Assembly: GCA_020881915.1 (NCBI GenBank)
Contig: JAJFPB010000008.1
Location: 930,001-994,000 of the forward strand
DNA: 64,000 nucleotides
Reading direction: 5' to 3'
Origin: Paramyrothecium sp. XJ0827
Lineage: Eukaryota > Ascomycota > Sordariomycetes > Hypocreales > Stachybotryaceae
Of the stretch, positions 9,234-21,132 are shown piece after piece. Under the pieces are notes generated by a model that was given only the letters and a program-made list of their open reading frames with translations, was not told where the DNA came from and made no database searches. Each line of letters starts with the position of its first letter. Within the stretch, counting starts at the first letter, position 1. Both the position numbers and the translations under genes were made by a program.

Positions 9234-11424
9234 CTACAAATCCTCCCGCAACAGCTCTTTTATACCCTTCTGTACACCGTGTGCCCCCAAACTCAGTGCG
9301 AGGTCCTTCATGAGATCAGCACTATCGGCTATAGCACGCAGTAAGGAACCAGTGATAGACACGCCGCAGTCGTCTTCCTGTGCATGCTGATTCTGCGAGC
9401 CCTTCTGGTACGGCAAGCCAGGCCCCGGCCTCCAGCAACTGTCCTGGCTGCGAGCGGCTCGCAGCTGACAGAGCTCAAGCTGTTTGCAGTCGTCCGCGCA
9501 GTTGTTCTTCAGCCAGCCGCGGCTCTTCCGTATCATGAAACCATCGAAGAGGGCGTCGTCGGCTTCGAAAGCCTCCGTGACGTTGTGCCAAAAGGCTGCC
9601 GTGAGCTCGGCGGCTGCCGCGGTCACAGGCGGGCTGATCGCCGAGCCGTACACTTCCTTGGCGGAGTAGAGCTTCTTCCATACGGGGCCAGTGGTTTGGA
9701 AGGCAGGGTCCTTCATGTCGGCCATGTACTGCGTCACGTCCAGAACGCCAAAGGTGACTGGATCGACATCGTAGACGCGGAAGGACGGCATGCCAGAAGT
9801 CGGGGTCAACGACGGTCCGACGTACGTGGCGACTAGGGCGTTGTTGAAAGTCTGCTTCTCGTAGTCATCATACGTGATCTGGAATTCGTCTCTGTGGGTG
9901 TGACCGAAGAACATGGCGGCGATGGTTGACGAGTATCGATTGATGATTTGATCCAGGTAGTTGGAGCTATCATGCAGTGCGTTTCGGTCTCCAACCGACA
10001 TGTGCCCCATTAGGTAGACATTCTCTCCGGCCTTCTCGGCGGCCTCGAGCTCCCCGACCAGCCACTCGAGCTGGCCGCTGGGATCGCGCAGCATTGGTTC
10101 CCGGTACAGCCAGTAGTTCTGCCTGTACCACATATTTGTGTTCAGCGAAATGACCCGCAGGTTGCCGCCCGGAAACTTGACGGAGTACGCTCCAAACTTG
10201 TGGGCTTCGCGTGCGCCATCAGAACCAATCCACCGGGACCACTGTCTTGATAGGAGGTCGTAGATCCATTGCGTTGCGGTGCCGACAGAGTCTGGCTGAT
10301 AGGCATTTGTTGGGTGAGCTTCGTGATTCCCGGCCGTTCCATAGACCAGGCCAAGGTTTCTGTCCATTTCTGCATAGGCTTTCGCGACTAAAACATAGGT
10401 CAGCTCAGTGTTCAGGGAGGATACTGGAAGGATCCTGGCTTGCATACCTTGTTGCTTAATCTGTAGCTCACTGGTATTCCACACGGCGTGGTCGATGATA
10501 TCACCTGTAAAAATGCTGAAAGCAACGTCCGGGACAAGCTTCTTAATGGCAGAGTACAAGCTCGTCTCAAGGCTGTACGGAGAATCACACCTGTGGTCTC
10601 CATTTGGGCCCGCAGGATTCGTGGTCACACCAGGTTTGTCGTCTTCTGAGTACGGCCTTGGTGACGGATAGTCTTGTTAGCAGCCACCTCATTGCACAGC
10701 TTCGGTGTGACCACAAACTGACCTGCAGCAGAGCGGCTTGGAACAATCGGTATTAGACCCGGTAGTGTACAGAGGATCTACATGAATGTCCGAATAGTGA
10801 ACCACCTTCAGAGGCTTCTGCCCGCTAGGAGCAGGTCGGCCTCTGGGCGGCTTTGCAGAGGGGAAGGGGACGCTCCACTCGTCCACTTCGGGGTAATCGC
10901 AGGTTCCGAAGAGGCCGACGCAGAAGAGTCGGGAAGTTTTGGACCCAATGGTAATGTTTCTGAGGCTCTCCGCGAGGATAGGGCCCTCGAGCGCGATTGC
11001 GCCGTCGCAGACATCATCATCCTCAATCTTGCATCACAAGAGTTTAGTTACCAGACTGGCAGGACACTCGGTGAACAGGTAGCTCTTCGTAAGCACTTAC
11101 ACGGGCTCGCCGGCATGAGGCAGAAATGGCCTGAATGAAAGGTTTGTCTCCCAAGGCAGCGAGGCCTTTCAGAACGAGCAAAGTGCTCTAAGCAACTCAA
11201 GTCAGAATAACGAATTCCTGGTGTTGCGAAGGGCCCAGGCTGACCTGGCATCGCGCGCATGTTGCGGCGTCAGTGGTTACGTCCCCAAGACCCGAGAGCC
11301 CGCCATCGCTGCCGCCGCCATCTGCGGACAGCACGGCCTGATCCGACTTGTGTCCCCATTGCGCAGGCTTGTGCGCAAGCGCGTGCCGTACCAGGAGGAG
11401 AGAGAGTAACGTCCACACCCGCAT
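9234..11424 (-). CDS. Acid sphingomyelinase-like secreted phosphodiesterase
   Basis: Five exons in gene order: 11245-11424, 11101-11187, 10723-11027, 10448-10656 and 9234-10387, giving 644 aa. A signal peptide (about 1-17, 'MRVWTLLSLLLVRHALA') is followed by a saposin-B-type cysteine region (about 50-135; 'CARCQ', 'VCDGAIALEGPI', 'LFCVGLFGTCDYP'). The calcineurin-like metallophosphoesterase domain has all metal-binding motifs: 'DIHVD' (169-173), 'GDIIDH' (242-247), 'GNHE' (280-283), a His in 'MGHM' (about 389) and 'GHTH' (422-425). The family cleaves sphingomyelin or related phosphodiesters outside the cell or in acidic compartments; the substrate in this fungus is unknown. The acceptor at 10656 was chosen over the nearer AG at 10666 because only it keeps frame, and the intron carries a clear GCTAAC branch site. 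Confidence 0.93.
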
Positions 11425-12027
11425 CTTGACGTCTCCCAAGGTTGTTTTGGGTCGGAGTTGTTTGTCGTGCGTCACCCCAGGGCGAAAGGCTTACAAGGTA
11501 CCGTAGGTAGACCGTGTGACGTGACGGGTCGTTGCCACACGGACCACTGCCGTTTCAGGCATTCTTGCTAATGAGCTCTTGGGAAACGCCACCACCATCA
11601 CAACCGTCGCCAAGGCCAGCGCATTCGCATGGCAGGAAAATCGGAGATGCAAGTTGGTGCAAATGCGCTGATAATGAGTGCATTTGCACAAGATGTCAGG
11701 TCAACACCTTGACCGATTCGTAACGTCAGTTGTTGTATGAACCAGCCATGTTCCCCGTATATAGAGCTACTGGAACTGGGACCGTAGGCAGACAATGCTT
11801 CAATTAACATGAGCCCGGATCTAGGGATATGTGTGACCGTCCAAGGTATCTCTATTGTACATGGCCATGGTAGATGGCACAGATCGTCTTATCTATTACA
11901 CAAAATATACGTAAATAATACAAGGCATTATCGACCGACCCTTGATTTGTTGCACCATAAGCGCCGCAAATCAAAGCCTCCGACAACTCTGTATACCAGT
12001 CCTGGCACACGCGCAGTACTGGCTAGG
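11425..12027. other. Intergenic region
   Basis: About 600 bp between the start of the phosphodiesterase gene and the stop of PET127, both on the minus strand. It should hold the phosphodiesterase promoter and the PET127 3' end. A short 'aaggtaccgtaggtagacc' word of the AGGTA type lies at about 11496. I see no gene. Confidence 0.55.
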
Positions 12028-15000
12028 TCAAGGTGCGTTGAAGTCGTCCAGATCTTGCGGCTCCGGATCCCAGGCCACTCGCACCAGTCGGCTCTTTTCT
12101 TCCTGTTCTCGTTGTTCCCTGTATTTCTTTCCCCTGTCGGTCATGGAAGGAAGCTTGCCGCCAAATATCCTATGCCAAGACTGCGTTCTCTCATCCGGGT
12201 CTTTCGAGAAAATCGTGCTGCGGCGATTCTGAACTTGGTGATATATAGTTCTTGCCTTGTCTGCGGGCATCTCCGTGATCGAGTAGTTGACGGTCCAGTC
12301 AAAAGGAGCACGGCGGCCTGGCTTTAGCTCTGGCCTCTGGACATCCTCTCCGTTGACTTTGTGGCGGACGGTTACGTACATTCCCAGTATCTCTCGCTTG
12401 GGCTGAGATGCCTTGGTCGAGGTCTTCTCGCTGTCAGGCTCATTGTCAGGAGCCGGCGTGTCGGCATTGCTTGTGGCCTCGCCAGATTGCTTAGTTTGGC
12501 CTTGTTCGCCCGCTGCTGCGACCACACCGGCGAATACCTGCTCAAAAGCCCGGAGGCCTTGAGTCTTTGCGCCTATCCCGTCCGTAACCTTCAGAAGAAG
12601 CTCCTTCAAAGAAGCGACTGCCGGACCTGCAGCTGGCTCGGGCTCCACCTCAGCGCTCTCTTCCGCAGATGCTTCGGATTCTGACTCAAGACTCTCATCT
12701 GTTAGCGACTGCGACTGTGACTCTATTTCAGAGCCATCATCGATTCGGGCAGCCTCAGTGATCCCATCTGTTTCCGTCGTAATGCTCTCGGGTCCCCCAT
12801 TATCCATAACATCAGAAGATCCATCTTCCTGATCGTCCTCCAAGGCATTCTCCCCAACATCATGGACCGATCTGTTGGCCTCATGTAAATGCAAGGTCAA
12901 TGCCTCCGTTAAGGAGTCAAGATGGGTCTCGGCCTCGAGATCTGACATATCCTTCAGGAGATTGCGGTGCTTAAGAACTTCTTCGAGCGCCTGCCGAACG
13001 CAGTTTACTCCTAAAGTTGCGCTCTCGATGACTTTCTCAAGTTGAAGCATCATCTCCCCCCAGGCGGGGTCATTCTGAGTGTCAGGCTGTGCATCAACTG
13101 GGGTATCCATCAAACTCTGCTGCTGCTGCTGGCGGTCTTCACGATTGTGTGCGGCGGCCGTCTTTTTCTGAAATCCACGGAGGCTGCGTTCGAAGCGCTC
13201 GATTTCCGGCCTCCTGCTGTCCTGGATTCCCTTCATCTCCTCGTCGGTGACAGGCTCAACGATAAAGTACATGACTGGGATTTTGGTATCCCTAGTTTCG
13301 ACGTGCAATCTCAGAGTTCGACCGGGGAAGCGTTTTGTAGCTCGGTTCAGGAGATCGTTCAGCATGGCGACACTGGCCTTGAGTTCCAAATTACCCAAGG
13401 TCAAATCCGAAGTGCCATGTAGAGCCTCGTCCATCTCTGCAAGGCTGATGTACTGGAAACCAAAGATACGTTGGGTATTGTGGTAAGCCACGAAGATGCC
13501 ATCCATGCGCCCCAGGCGCACCTGTAGCGAGTACTTCAGGAAAGCTGCTCGAATCATGTCATAGTACTCCCGTTCGAATGACTCCCATTGGCCGAACCGC
13601 TTCCGGAGTTCGTATCCTCTACCTTTTTCGTAGCCTTCAACATCCATCCGAATCGTCACGACAGCCCTCGTCTTGAGGTCAAACATTCCCGTTCCCGGCA
13701 ACCTCGGGTCATGGGCGTCAAGCTGGGATCGAATCAACATGTCACCAATTCTTGTGTAATGATAAGCTTCTCCTTCGTTGCGAGTTTTCTCAGAAACCTC
13801 GTGGGATCGAGACTTGCGATATCTTTCAAATTCTTCCTTCGGCAGCGTAAGAAGCTTTTCCATTGACTGTCCCAACAGAGTTAGGACGTTGGCGGAGTCG
13901 AAGCCTTTATCGGCGTCAATAGCATAGACACCATTGTCGTGATGGATGAAGGCTGCCGCTGGTGCTCGAGTCAGGACAGTGAAGTTTGTGGAGTCTGGGA
14001 CAAGGTTTCGTGACAGATTCTTGTAGCTGGGAGGTCTCCAAGCCGATAGCAGATAATGAAAATGTGACAATATCGATGTCATACTCGATGTCGATCCGCA
14101 ATATTTGAGGCCAGCTTCTTGACTGAGGTGTCGTAGTTTCGAGTCTTTAGAGGATGTCACATACGACTTCAGGGCGCTGAAGTCGAATTCCTCAATTGGC
14201 ATGATCGAAGCAAGATAAGGGTCGAAATTGAATACACGCGAGCGATCATCTTGTAACTGAACAACGCCAGAGTTGAATAAAACGCGATCAAGATGATGGC
14301 TGAGTTGCGGTACGGCTTTCTCTTGTCCGATTTTCAGGGGTTGGGCGCGAAGGCGCGAAGGTCTAATTGTCGTTGAGACCGTCGCAAGTTTTTCTTTCTT
14401 TCCTTGCTTCGACTTGGCGGATGAGGATCGCTTGGATGGAGCTTTTGCGGGTTGGGAATCTTGCTTTGTCTCGTTCTCGCCGGCTTCGTTACGCTCCGCG
14501 AGCCTGGGTGCCTGAATTTTCTCTTCGTGGTCCAGTTGTTCACCATCCTCGGCCGTAGTCGCGGAGTGTGAGTTTTGCTTCTGCCGCATCTTGTCTCGAA
14601 GGGTGGTCCATACACCACCTTGCCGTCGCTTCTTGGATTTGGAGGGTTCATGATTCCCTGAGGACGATCTTGCTTCTTTAGATTTGGCCTTCTTGTTCAA
14701 GACTTCGTCACCATTGGACGACTGGTCTTCGAGGGCCTCATCAACTTGAGGAGGTGATTCGAACGTCCCTTGAAGGCGATGTATTTCTTCCGCCTCGTCA
14801 ATCACCTGTTCTTGGGCAGGGGTCTCTTTTGTGTCGGCTTCAATTGAATAAGTTCGTGAGTTCGAAGGTATGAAGAATGGACCAGGGTCTTTGGAAAGAA
14901 CTCTTCGGAGCGTTGGTAACCCAGCCAAGCGTCTGTCTTCAAGACTTTGGGGTCGTCCTGCTCGGGGCAAGGAATGTAAGTGCGCATGGCTACGAAAGCC

Positions 15001-15087
15001 TCGTTCGGAACATCGCGAAGCGCCGAGAGGGCTCAAGGAGGCGGTACGTCTTACTGACGCGTCAGCCCGACGCGAAAGACGCAGCAT
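12028..15087 (-). CDS. PET127: Mitochondrial RNA-processing protein PET127
   Basis: A single exon of 1019 aa. The N-terminus is Arg/Ser-rich without acidic residues ('MLRLSRRADASVRRTASLS'), as expected of a mitochondrial targeting sequence. A charged, low-complexity stretch (about 85-250) precedes the conserved Pet127 core (about 285-620; 'FDFSALKSYVTSSKDSKL', 'ALHGTSDLTLGNLELK', 'NSRTYS' outside the core). In yeast, Pet127 is a matrix, membrane-associated factor needed for 5' processing and turnover of mitochondrial transcripts and works with the RNA polymerase. A long acidic Ser/Glu/Asp insertion (about 740-850) splits the C-terminal part, which still ends in a conserved block with 'RRAPFDWTVNYSITEMPADK'. 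It shares a 498-bp divergent intergenic region with HID1. Confidence 0.88.
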   Translation of the reverse strand: MLRLSRRADASVRRTASLSPLGASRCSERGFRSHAHLHSLPRAGRPQSLEDRRLAGLPTLRRVLSKDPGPFFIPSNSRTYSIEADTKETPAQEQVIDEAEEIHRLQGTFESPPQVDEALEDQSSNGDEVLNKKAKSKEARSSSGNHEPSKSKKRRQGGVWTTLRDKMRQKQNSHSATTAEDGEQLDHEEKIQAPRLAERNEAGENETKQDSQPAKAPSKRSSSAKSKQGKKEKLATVSTTIRPSRLRAQPLKIGQEKAVPQLSHHLDRVLFNSGVVQLQDDRSRVFNFDPYLASIMPIEEFDFSALKSYVTSSKDSKLRHLSQEAGLKYCGSTSSMTSILSHFHYLLSAWRPPSYKNLSRNLVPDSTNFTVLTRAPAAAFIHHDNGVYAIDADKGFDSANVLTLLGQSMEKLLTLPKEEFERYRKSRSHEVSEKTRNEGEAYHYTRIGDMLIRSQLDAHDPRLPGTGMFDLKTRAVVTIRMDVEGYEKGRGYELRKRFGQWESFEREYYDMIRAAFLKYSLQVRLGRMDGIFVAYHNTQRIFGFQYISLAEMDEALHGTSDLTLGNLELKASVAMLNDLLNRATKRFPGRTLRLHVETRDTKIPVMYFIVEPVTDEEMKGIQDSRRPEIERFERSLRGFQKKTAAAHNREDRQQQQQSLMDTPVDAQPDTQNDPAWGEMMLQLEKVIESATLGVNCVRQALEEVLKHRNLLKDMSDLEAETHLDSLTEALTLHLHEANRSVHDVGENALEDDQEDGSSDVMDNGGPESITTETDGITEAARIDDGSEIESQSQSLTDESLESESEASAEESAEVEPEPAAGPAVASLKELLLKVTDGIGAKTQGLRAFEQVFAGVVAAAGEQGQTKQSGEATSNADTPAPDNEPDSEKTSTKASQPKREILGMYVTVRHKVNGEDVQRPELKPGRRAPFDWTVNYSITEMPADKARTIYHQVQNRRSTIFSKDPDERTQSWHRIFGGKLPSMTDRGKKYREQREQEEKSRLVRVAWDPEPQDLDDFNAP

Positions 15088-15585
15088 TACATCAATCTTG
15101 GTCTTGCGCGCAGTAGAACTCCGAGAGTTTACTGTACCGTGCTGATCTTGCGATTTGGCCGTTGAGTGTGTGGTTCCTGCGTACAGTCAATAAGGTAGGA
15201 CAAAAAAATCGTGGTAGATTATGATAAGGTACTAGAGTACCGTCATCTTTTCGCTGATAAGATACCTCGCCTCAGGTACCTTCGTCAATCGATAAGAGCT
15301 TTGAATCGGCAATAAGTCGGTCCTGTCCTCGTCATTGCCGACTTCCAGTTACGTGGTACCTCTGCGGTGCGGCAAGACGCTACTGTACTCGTGTATCGGC
15401 CTAACCCACCTGTGTCCTCAGCTCTATACGGTACGTCGTCCTGGCATGTCGTATGCTCCGGATCTATTTCGAGACGCTACTGAACTCCTACCCTGAGCAG
15501 CCTAACGGCCGTGGTCCTGACTGAAGATCTCAGCTGTGCGCTCATCAACTTGCTATCTATCGAGGTCCCGCCCCGTGCTACAGTC
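15088..15585. promoter_or_regulatory. Divergent PET127/HID1 promoter region
   Basis: 498 bp between two head-to-head ATGs. It contains several GGTAC/AGGTA words (about 15180-15360; 'aaggtactagagtaccg', 'gataccttag'-like). No coding frame is credible. Shared regulation is possible but not shown. Confidence 0.55.
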
Positions 15586-18341
15586 ATGGGCGCCAGCGAC
15601 TCCAAGATTGTGTTCAAACGCGGCATCTTTAGATTGTCGGAAGAGCGACACATTCCTGCGGATGACCCTTATTGGACCTCGGTTCGTGGTGCCCGTGTCA
15701 CTATTGGGAGCACATTGGTGGCTAATTATTTGATAGTTCTGGGAGCTGCCCGAGACGTCCGAAGACATTTTCAGTTTATTTGCCCCAGCCGATATTCGTC
15801 GAACCCGCGATCAAGCCTTGGAGAACATCGAGACTCTAATACTGGCAGTGACATCGCGCTTGTTCATCTTACGGCACCATCCGTCCTTCCCGGATCCCGA
15901 GATTGCGCCTGAAAAGGATGCTTTGAACTGCGTACGAGTGCTCACACGTCTCTTACCATACCTGTACGAGAAGGATAGCCTGGCGTCATGGGAGGAACGT
16001 TTCTTTTGGGGTGCTCGGCGAAAGAGGAGTCGCAAGGCTGTGATTGCCAATGAAGTCCTCTTTGACGAGGCGCAGGAGGACAAGGATGACAGCAAGACCG
16101 AAAAAGACATCTTCGAGGAGGCGAAGCCGTTAGCAGAGGAGCTCATTGACACTCTGGTCGACCTCTTGTTCTTCTCGGATCTGACACTACCTCCCCAGCC
16201 GAACGGACGGCCTAAGGTTTCGTACGCGATCTGGCAAAGCGGTGTGGGCTGCAATACAGCCGTTGCTACCACCAAAGAGTACGAGAGCAATAGGTGCGAG
16301 ATCCTGCGCCTGCTGTTGACTATGGCTGGTCAGAGCATGTACATGACCGCAGGCATCCTTCCTCAGAGAGGTGTTCGGACATTGACACACATCTGTACCT
16401 GTTCAGAAAAGCAGGCGGTTCTTTCAATGCTATGCTCATTGCTGAATACTGTACGTTTCCCTGGGATCGCTGGGACCAGATCGTCGCTGACTCCTCGAGC
16501 AGACTTTAAAGTACAACCCTGCGAGCTGGCGTGTGCCCTATAATACCTTGGTCTTCAAGGATACGAAGCAGATGCTGGTGACCTACTCCTCACAGTTTCT
16601 TCTGGCGATGCTCTTATACCCCATCCCGGAGAACTCAGGCGCCTCGTCTCAAAAGAATTTCTATCGCCACTTCCTTGGACGATTGCACCGACCCCAGGAT
16701 TTCCAATTCATTGTTGATGGATTAACGCGTGTTCTCAAGCAACCTCTTCAAGAAAAATCGTCATACCTTCCGGGCTCCCAGAATGCGGATGATCTGGCAC
16801 CACAAATGCTGATGCTTTTCTGGGAAATCACGCAGTGTAACAAGCGATTCCGCTCCTTCATTATCGATACTGACCGAGCGCACGATTTCGTAGTTTTGAC
16901 ATTGTTCTACGCCTCGGAGTATAAGAATGAACCTTCCAAGCAGGGCGTCGTCCGGATGTGCGCCTTTCTCTTACAGACACTAAGTGTTGAGCCGAACTTT
17001 GGAATCAATCTCAACAAGACATTCGAGGGTCAAGATAGTCTCCCCCCATCGATTCGAATCAATGGTTTCCGCGGAACTTACACGGACTTCTTGATTCACT
17101 CGATCTACAACCTGATAACGACCAGCCAAGGCAGGCTGTCGGCAATCTATCCTGCTTTATTGGCGGTCATCAATAACATCGCACCTTACATTGAAGGACT
17201 AAGCGCCACGGGTAGCTCTCAGCTCCTACAGCTCTTTTCATCCATCTCTTCACCCTCTTTCCTCCTCGCGAACGATTCCAATCACAACCTGCTGCACTCG
17301 CTTCTGGACTCAATTAGCTCGACAATTGAACATAAATATCGCAAGAACCCGGAGCTCGTTCTAGCAATCCTCAAGAATAAGAAGCGCATAGAAGCTCTGC
17401 GCACGTTTACTCTTGAGAGCGGCCAAGAAGAAATAGAACGCAGAAACCAAAGCAGGAAGGATGGGGTTGCCCCTGACGATCCCTTCAATTCGGGCTCGTT
17501 AAGAAGCTCGTTAGAGAGCGTGAGAAGTCCAACAAGCCAAACACGGAAGCCCAGCCTGGATGAGGCACCCGAGGAGAGCGCATTTGCGATCGGTGACGAT
17601 GATGACGACGACGACGACGACGACGATGATAGCGAGGAGGACCATCAGCCGACACCTGCGCCCTCCACGTCTAGCGAGAATCCATCGCAGGCTTCCTCCG
17701 CTGTCAACACGGAGGAAGCACTACCCACTCAACTCCGGGGGATGTCTGAGAAAGCACGTGGGAAATTGCCTGCAGGCATGAGGTCTTTTTCAAGGCAAAA
17801 CAGCACGACTAGCCTTGGCGGACATTCCGTCAGCAACCAGAGCCACAGCGGTGCTTTCGAGCCTACGGCGCATTGGCTTGACTCGTGGTTGCCCGAACTG
17901 CCCCTGCACACTGTATTAGCCGTCATCCAGCAGGTCTCGGCTCTGTTACCTCAGCAAGAGTTCCGCCGAGAAAGTGTGCCACTTGATGTGGTCCGGCGAA
18001 TTCAGAAGATAGACCTTGTTGGCATTGAACCCTCACCTGTGCGCGTTCACTCCTTTGAGTGGTCTGAACTGGCACTCGGATGGTACGAGTCACTCCTTTG
18101 GGGCATCGTTTTTACCAGTGAAATGCAGGTTGCCAAGGGTGCCATGAACATTTGGATGGGCACAGCTATTAAGCTCTTCCGCGTACAAGAGACAGCTCCA
18201 GAAGGGCCGACGCTTACCTCACCCAGGGGTGCTGTAGATGCAGTCGGGAGCAATTTGGTTTCTCGGATCGGCCAGATCAACTTGCGCGGGAAACCCCCCA
18301 GCACCAGTCCGCCCCCTGGACAGAGTGAAAGGCGAGAATGA
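15586..18341 (+). CDS. HID1: HID1 / Ecm30-type Golgi trafficking protein
   Basis: Three exons, 15586-15681, 15737-16450 and 16503-18341, giving 882 aa. The protein starts 'MGASDSKIVFKRGIFRLSEE', the conserved N-terminus of the HID-1 family. Gly2 is a possible N-myristoylation site, as reported for animal HID-1. Other family blocks are 'LLNTTLKYNPASWRVPYNTL' across the second intron, 'NKRFRSFIIDTDRAHDFVV' and a C-terminal helical part ending near 'GQINLRG'. HID-1 acts at medial/trans-Golgi membranes in secretory sorting; the related fission yeast protein Ftp105 holds Ubp5 at the Golgi. A disordered insert with a tract of twelve Asp residues (about 634-646, DNA 17599-17630) is length-variable material. 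Splice joins are supported by family sequence on both sides. Confidence 0.92.
17599..17630 (+). repeat. GAY trinucleotide repeat (poly-Asp tract)
   Basis: Uninterrupted GAT/GAC codons inside the HID1 homologue encode about twelve aspartates. This is a coding microsatellite that may vary in length between strains. Confidence 0.85.
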
Positions 18342-19385
18342 ATAACGTCTCGATATGATGACAGAAGAGACATGATTTCGGCATCAAGCAGCACAGGAGT
18401 AAAGGTGATATACCACGATGCCCACGCAAATGCAGGATATTATATTTCGAGGACATAATCCAGATGGACCACATCGTTTGCAAGAAAACTGTCCAACGAT
18501 TATGGCATTATCGCTCTGTGGAGATAGTTGTGGGCAGTATTATTGAGGCACGGCGAGGACTTGACGTTTAGGAAGGGGGCGGAGGGTGACCAACGCCGCG
18601 GGATGATTCTCTTCCTCTTGGCACAGCCTATCTAGCCAATAGTTCACGCATAGCACATTAAAGCATAAATTCCATAGACTTTTACGATGCAACAAAGTGG
18701 CGAGCCGACGCGTGTCGTGCGTTCCCATCCGAGCCATCATCAGATTTGTCACAGGCAGGAATGGTTGGACGGCACGGGGATGCAAGGCCGGCCGAGCGTG
18801 ATGGTGTTGTGGCGAGGCCTGGACAATGGCGTGTCTCCCTCTTCAGCGACTACACGGATGGTGATTCGCGGAGCCAAATGCATGTTTCGTGTTTCCATCA
18901 AGTCCCCCCCAAGATCCGGGGCATGCAGAGGACGCCGGATCCTGGATCCTTGCTGATCATTTCCCAACCCATGCGGGACCACGCAAGCACCGCCACAGCG
19001 CGGCCGATAGCTGGGGCCACGTTGGAGCCATGTGAGCCAGTCGGGCCACTCATGACCCCTACCAGCCACAGGGACGCAGGCCCAGATGCTCCGGGCCGCT
19101 GTCGTCGTGCAAGGTGATTGCAAGATGCAGCAGGGGGGTAGCTCCGGGTAGTTGAGCCACACTGGTCCCTGTAATTAACCACACTCGTTATCGACGGGCT
19201 TGGGTAGATGTTTGTTTAATAAAAAAGCGCGGTGTGTCTGGCAATTCCGCTTGCTGGGGGGATTGCCTCTCTTCCTTGCGATTCCTATATGCCATTGTCC
19301 TTCCTGCCGTGCTTCCCCTGACGTTGTCGCATCTGCGAATGTTGTACCATAGCACAGCACGGCTGTCCCGGATGCTGCTGTAGCC
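18342..19385. other. Intergenic region
   Basis: About 1.04 kb between HID1 and the pseudo-epoxide hydrolase gene, both on the plus strand. Overlapping open frames on both strands have no recognisable content. It should hold the HID1 3' UTR and the next promoter. Confidence 0.55.
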
Positions 19386-21132
19386 ATGGCGCCCACCGAA
19401 CAGGCGACGACGCCTGGTGCCGTTGACGAGGAGGTCAAACCGTACAAAATTCACGTGCGTTGTGCTAAGACTCGGGGGGGGGGGGGGCGGGATGGCCCGA
19501 CTCGTCCCGCTCTCCGGCGCCCGCGCAGAGCAAGAGCCAGAAGGGTGCTAACGGTGCTGTTCAAAGGTTTCTAGCAAATACCTCGAATTGACGCGACAGA
19601 AGCTTGAGCTTACAAGGCTTCCGCATGAGACGGCTGAGCCAAAGTCCAAGGAGTGGTGGGCCCCGAAGCAAACTGTTGAGCCGCTCATCGATTTCTGGTA
19701 AGCAAAATACAGTCAAGGCCGGCCATCTCACCGAATCGTTGATTGTTAACACGGCCACAGGCTTGAGCAGTACTCATGGCGCGACAAGGAGGACGAGCTG
19801 AATGCCTCGCTGCCTCAGTTCCGCACCAGCATTCAGATACCTGCCTCTGATTCTCCGCTGAGGCTTCATTGCATTCACGCCCAGTCCCCTTTTGCCAATG
19901 CCGTTCCCTTGCTTCTGATACCCCCCTTTCCCTTCACAAACCTATCCTTGGGTCATCTGGTCAGTCTTCTTACCGATCCCGACGATGCCACCACGACTCA
20001 GCCGTTCCATTTGATCATACCCTCCCTGCCGGGTTTGGGCTTCAGCGATGCGTTGCCGGAGAATGTCCCCATGGTATCGACGACCGCTACCATGCTGGAC
20101 TTGCTGATGAAACGCCTGGGATATGACTTCTACATCGCTTCCACTGCTGGATCATCCGCAAACTCTCCCTCAGACATTGATTGGCAGGTCATTAATCGCC
20201 TGGCGTTTCATCACTCGGACTCTTGCCTCGGCGTTCATCTCATCTCGCCACCTCTTAAGGCACCCACCTGGAAAGACTCGCCCATCGAGTGGGCGAAGTG
20301 GAAGCTGGCAAGCTCTCTCCGCACATCTGCATTCGGCTACACGCGGGAAGATATTCAAGCTGTGGAAAACAGTGGGAGTAGCCTAGTTGCGCAGAGCTCT
20401 GCCGTCACTTCTTGGATGTTTGGCGGTGAACCAAACACATTGGCATATGCTTTATGCGACTCCCCAACAGGCCTCCTATTGTTCGTTTTGACGATTCTTC
20501 GGGTATTCGGACCTCGTCACAACTTCACATCAGCTGATATCATCACGATGACAGAGCTTACATGGCTCCCAGGCCCTGAAGCTGCGCTTCGGTTTTGGGC
20601 ACACAGTGCTGTTCACACCGAAGCAGTCCGAGACAACTCCATCAAGCCAAAGACAGCCTTAACAGTCTTTCTGGGCACTGGTGACGATTACCGGGTCGAG
20701 CCCGGAACCGTCGAAGAGGGCTTGCCCCGGCCCGTCGCTCATACATATGCATGCCCAACTTGGGCCAGCACGCGCTTCCAAGTATTGTCGACGAATCGCC
20801 TGTCCGGAAAACCCGGACTCCTGGCATGGGAACGGCCCCAGGCCATCGCTGACGGCGTGAAGGCTTTGGCAAGGGCGATTTTGGCCAGCGACAAACGGAT
20901 GCAGAAGCATGAGCTCCCCGGCATTGCGCTCTTGGAACAGGTAGTTGTGCATGGTGGCGAACAGACGGCCAAAGCTGAGATATCCGGCACGACTGTTCAA
21001 GGGACACTGTCGAATTCGTCAGATTTGCCTCTTGATATCAAAGGCAAGGACCAAGCGACATCCACCACCGCTAGTGGTCATCTCGCACCGCCCAGCAAGC
21101 CGCCGGGCTCGGTTTCGCCTGCAAGTAGTTGA
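19386..21132 (+). CDS. Epoxide-hydrolase-fold protein lacking catalytic residues
   Basis: Three exons, 19386-19454, 19567-19697 and 19761-21132, giving 523 aa. An epoxide-hydrolase N-terminal domain is clear (about 18-130; 'LELTRLPHE', 'LIDFWLEQYSWRDKEDELN', 'FRTSIQI'). An alpha/beta-hydrolase body follows with 'FHLIIPSLPGLGFSDALPEN'. The usual oxyanion motif HGWPG is replaced by 'IPPFPFTN'. The nucleophile motif GGDWG is replaced by 'STAGSS', so the catalytic Asp is missing. The C-terminal 'GGHFAA' His motif reads 'SGKPGLLA'. The fold is kept but hydrolysis by the known mechanism looks impossible, so I infer a pseudoenzyme. The last 60-70 residues are Ser/Thr/Pro-rich. The first intron contains a 14-G run (19474-19487). 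Confidence 0.85.

Noticed and set aside
9384..9836. 150-codon plus-strand frame
   Set aside because: Antisense to the phosphodiesterase gene.
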